From assembly GCA_016292575.1 (NCBI GenBank), contig JAEDIH010000083.1, forward strand, positions 1-7,689: 7,689 nt of DNA, written 5' to 3'. Positions within the stretch are counted from its first letter, which is position 1. Every line of letters begins with the position of its first letter. The notes beneath the pieces were generated by a model that made no database searches, was not told the DNA's origin, and worked only from the letters and a program-made list of their open reading frames with translations. A program made the position numbers and the translations under genes. Below are positions 6,262 to 7,689 of this stretch, piece after piece. This DNA is from Clostridiaceae bacterium (GTDB taxonomy: Bacteria > Bacillota > Clostridia > Oscillospirales > Acutalibacteraceae).

Positions 6262-6846
6262 ATGATTAAGCTTGACAGACCGGTAATAGTCGAGGGAAAA
6301 TATGACGTGATAAAGCTTTCAAATCTTATTGACGCTCTTATCATCAAGACCGACGGCTTCGGCATTTTTAAAGACAAGGAAAAGCAAAGGCTCCTTTTGC
6401 GCCTTGCAGGCGAAAAGGGAATCATTGTCCTGACGGACAGCGACGGCGCAGGCTTTGTTATCAGGAACTTTATTTCCTCCATTATTCCGCCGGACAGGAT
6501 TACTCATGTCTATATACCGGATATTTTCGGAAAGGAAAAGCGCAAAACAGCCTTTTCCGCCGAGGGAAAGCTCGGCGTTGAGGGCGTTGAGGAAAAAATT
6601 CTCCTTGAAGCGTTTGAAAAAGCCGGAGTGACCGCCTCGCCCTCCAATGCAAAAAGGCGGCGCATCACAAACCTTGACCTTTTTGAACACGGGCTTTCCG
6701 GACGGGAAAACAGCGTGCAAAAGCGCCGTCTGCTTTTAAAAAGGCTTGAGCTGCCCGAGCGCCTTTCAACCTCATCGCTCGTAAAAATACTCAACACCTT
6801 TGTAACATACGAAGAATTTGAAAAAACAGTAAAGGAGTTGTTCTGA
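6262..6846 (+). CDS. rnmV: Ribonuclease M5 (Toprim plus DUF4093)
   Basis: Endonuclease that matures 5S rRNA from its precursor, in Bacillus subtilis together with ribosomal protein L18. The protein has 194 residues against 186 in B. subtilis. The Toprim domain occupies about 1-110, with the catalytic glutamate E11 in VIVEGKYD and the acidic pair D59 and D61 in LTDSDGAG. A basic stretch, FGKEKRKTAF (89-98), precedes KLGVEGVE (103-110), which aligns with the GIGVEHAS block of the B. subtilis enzyme as I recall it. The C-terminal DUF4093-type region has SNAKRRRIT (128-136), DLFEHGL and QKRRLLLKRL. The ATG follows GGAGG (6252-6256) after five bases. Its stop codon overlaps the ispF start by one base. 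In B. subtilis rnmV sits beside ksgA; here neither ksgA nor a 5S gene is in view. A short Toprim protein of another type is possible but less likely. Confidence 0.88.
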   Translation: MIKLDRPVIVEGKYDVIKLSNLIDALIIKTDGFGIFKDKEKQRLLLRLAGEKGIIVLTDSDGAGFVIRNFISSIIPPDRITHVYIPDIFGKEKRKTAFSAEGKLGVEGVEEKILLEAFEKAGVTASPSNAKRRRITNLDLFEHGLSGRENSVQKRRLLLKRLELPERLSTSSLVKILNTFVTYEEFEKTVKELF

Positions 6847-7319
6847 TGCGTATCGGACACGGCTATGACGTTCACAGGCTCGCCGAAAACAGGAGGCTTA
6901 TCCTCGGCGGAGTGGAGATACCCTTTGAAAAAGGGCTGCTCGGTCATTCGGATGCAGACGTTCTTCTCCACGCAATTTCCGACTCTCTCCTCGGTGCCGC
7001 CGCACTCGGCGATATCGGAAAGCTGTTCCCGGACAGCGACCCGGCCTTTGAGGGAGCAGACAGCCTTTTGCTGCTTGAAAGGGTTGCTCTTCTGCTGCTT
7101 GAAAAGGGTTTCAGAATCGTCAACATTGACTCCACCGTTCTCTGCCAGGCACCTAAGCTGAGAGGATATATTGACGCAATGCGTTCAAACATTGCCCGGG
7201 TCTGCCGCATAAGCGAGAACGATGTCAGCGTTAAGGCAACCACCGAGGAGGGGCTGGGCTTTACGGGAAGCGGCGACGGCATTGCCGCGCACGCGGTCTG
7301 CCTGATTGAAAAGGTATAA
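6846..7319 (+). CDS. ispF: 2-C-methyl-D-erythritol 2,4-cyclodiphosphate synthase
   Basis: Fifth enzyme of the MEP isoprenoid pathway. It converts CDP-methylerythritol 2-phosphate to methylerythritol cyclodiphosphate with release of CMP, as a cytoplasmic trimer. The protein has 157 residues, full length. Zinc ligands D8, H10 and H42 lie in GYDVHRL and HSDADVLLHA. The FPDSD loop follows, and the substrate-binding TTEEGLGFTGSGDG block begins at 132, so T132, T133 and E135 fall at the same numbers as in the E. coli enzyme. The ATG at 6846 shares its first base with the last base of the rnmV stop codon (TGATG), and AAAGGAG at 6831-6837 sits inside the rnmV end. This suggests translational coupling. 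No ispD is seen beside it, so the cluster holds one MEP step only. It is the last gene before the terminator. Confidence 0.97.
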   Translation: MRIGHGYDVHRLAENRRLILGGVEIPFEKGLLGHSDADVLLHAISDSLLGAAALGDIGKLFPDSDPAFEGADSLLLLERVALLLLEKGFRIVNIDSTVLCQAPKLRGYIDAMRSNIARVCRISENDVSVKATTEEGLGFTGSGDGIAAHAVCLIEKV

Positions 7320-7345
7320 GACCAAAGCTTATAATTGCATACAAA

Positions 7346-7390
7346 AACCGCACGCTTGACGGAAAAGACGTGCGGTTCACTTTTTATTTT
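7346..7390. terminator. Bidirectional intrinsic terminator between ispF and ligA
   Basis: AACCGCACG (7346-7354) and CGTGCGGTT (7369-7377) form a nine-pair stem with a 14-base loop. On the plus strand CAC and then TTTTTATTTT (7381-7390) follow, which ends ispF transcription. On the minus strand the stem is followed directly by a T-run (plus-strand A-run 7343-7347), which ends ligA transcription. The ispF-side T-run overlaps the ligA stop codon at 7384-7386. Confidence 0.85.
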
Positions 7391-7689
7391 ATCATTTGGG
7401 CAAAATCATCTTCTGAAATTACGGTAACTCCAAGCTCCTGCGCTTTCCTCAGCTTGCTGCCTGCGTCCTCTCCGGCAAGGACATAGGTGGTCTTTTTTGA
7501 AACCGAGGAGGACGTTTTTCCGGCAAAGGCTTCAATAATCTTTCCTGCCTCGGCTCTTGTGTAGCTTGAAAGCGTGCCGGTCAAAACAAAGGTCATGCCC
7601 TCAAATCTCCTGTCGAGTACGGTCTGCGTGCTTTCCATATTCACGCCGCAGTCCTTGAGACGGGAAACAAGCTCGCGGCTTTTTTCAAG
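7384..7689 (-). CDS. ligA: NAD+-dependent DNA ligase, C-terminal BRCT domain (N-terminal part outside the window)
   Basis: Only the last 101 codons are present; the frame stays open to the right edge. LigA seals nicks during replication and repair, using NAD+ to form the enzyme-AMP intermediate. The visible part begins LEKSRELVSRLKDCGVNME, matching the linker before the BRCT domain in LigA. The BRCT domain follows, with FEGMTFVLTGTLSSYTRAEA, a GKTSSSVSKKTTYVLAGEDAGSK block and a KAQELGVTVISEDDF end. A GTG at 7642-7644 lies inside the conserved linker and is not a start. The gene converges on ispF and shares a terminator with it; the stop codon is only six bases from the hairpin. Another BRCT protein is conceivable, but this linker plus BRCT order is typical of LigA. 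Confidence 0.9.
   Translation of the reverse strand, partial: LEKSRELVSRLKDCGVNMESTQTVLDRRFEGMTFVLTGTLSSYTRAEAGKIIEAFAGKTSSSVSKKTTYVLAGEDAGSKLRKAQELGVTVISEDDFAQMIK

Noticed and set aside
7384..7644. A short stand-alone BRCT protein starting at the GTG at 7642-7644
   Set aside because: The frame stays open upstream to the window edge, and the residues before it match the linker of LigA, so the GTG is an internal valine codon.

Overview
The window looks like an ordinary chromosomal segment of a low-to-mid GC Gram-positive bacterium of the class Clostridia, probably Oscillospirales (Ruminococcaceae-like). This is inferred from several things together: an RNase M5 with a Toprim domain, a DivIVA-type protein, an NAD+-dependent DNA ligase, a clostridial-type secreted glucosaminidase with SH3 and fibronectin type III domains, strong GGAGG-type ribosome binding sites and consensus sigma-A promoters. 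No 16S rRNA or other decisive marker is present, so the rank is uncertain. I see no mobile element, CRISPR array, tRNA or rRNA gene, and no intergenic gap longer than about 210 bases.

Left part, bases 1-3593, minus strand: a DivIVA-like coiled-coil protein is followed 72 bases downstream by a very large secreted cell-wall hydrolase. The hydrolase has a signal peptide, a GH73-type glucosaminidase, an SH3 domain, an Ig-like (Big_2-like) stretch and at least five fibronectin type III repeats. It runs off the left edge of the window. Its frame is open for 951 codons and has no stop inside the window.

Divergent control region, bases 3594-3804: two back-to-back sigma-A promoters can be read directly. 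One has an extended -10 and drives the divIVA-like gene. The other is near-consensus and drives cca. A 26-base near-perfect palindrome is centred exactly on the -35 hexamer of the divIVA-side promoter and is the best candidate regulatory site here. A terminator-like hairpin with a T-run, reading rightwards, lies in the divIVA-side leader.

Right part, bases 3805-7319, plus strand: a compact housekeeping cluster reads cca (tRNA CCA addition), holA (clamp-loader delta subunit), rnmV (RNase M5, 5S rRNA maturation) and ispF (MEP-pathway isoprenoid synthesis). A second strong promoter overlaps the cca stop codon and could drive holA-rnmV-ispF separately. rnmV and ispF overlap by one base. A hairpin with T-runs on both strands then ends this cluster and the convergent ligA gene, of which only the last 101 codons (BRCT domain) are present.

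No new multi-gene system is supported. The items worth a second look are regulatory (the palindrome, the hairpin in the leader, the promoter inside the cca stop codon) and the pairing of a DivIVA-like protein with a cell-wall hydrolase.
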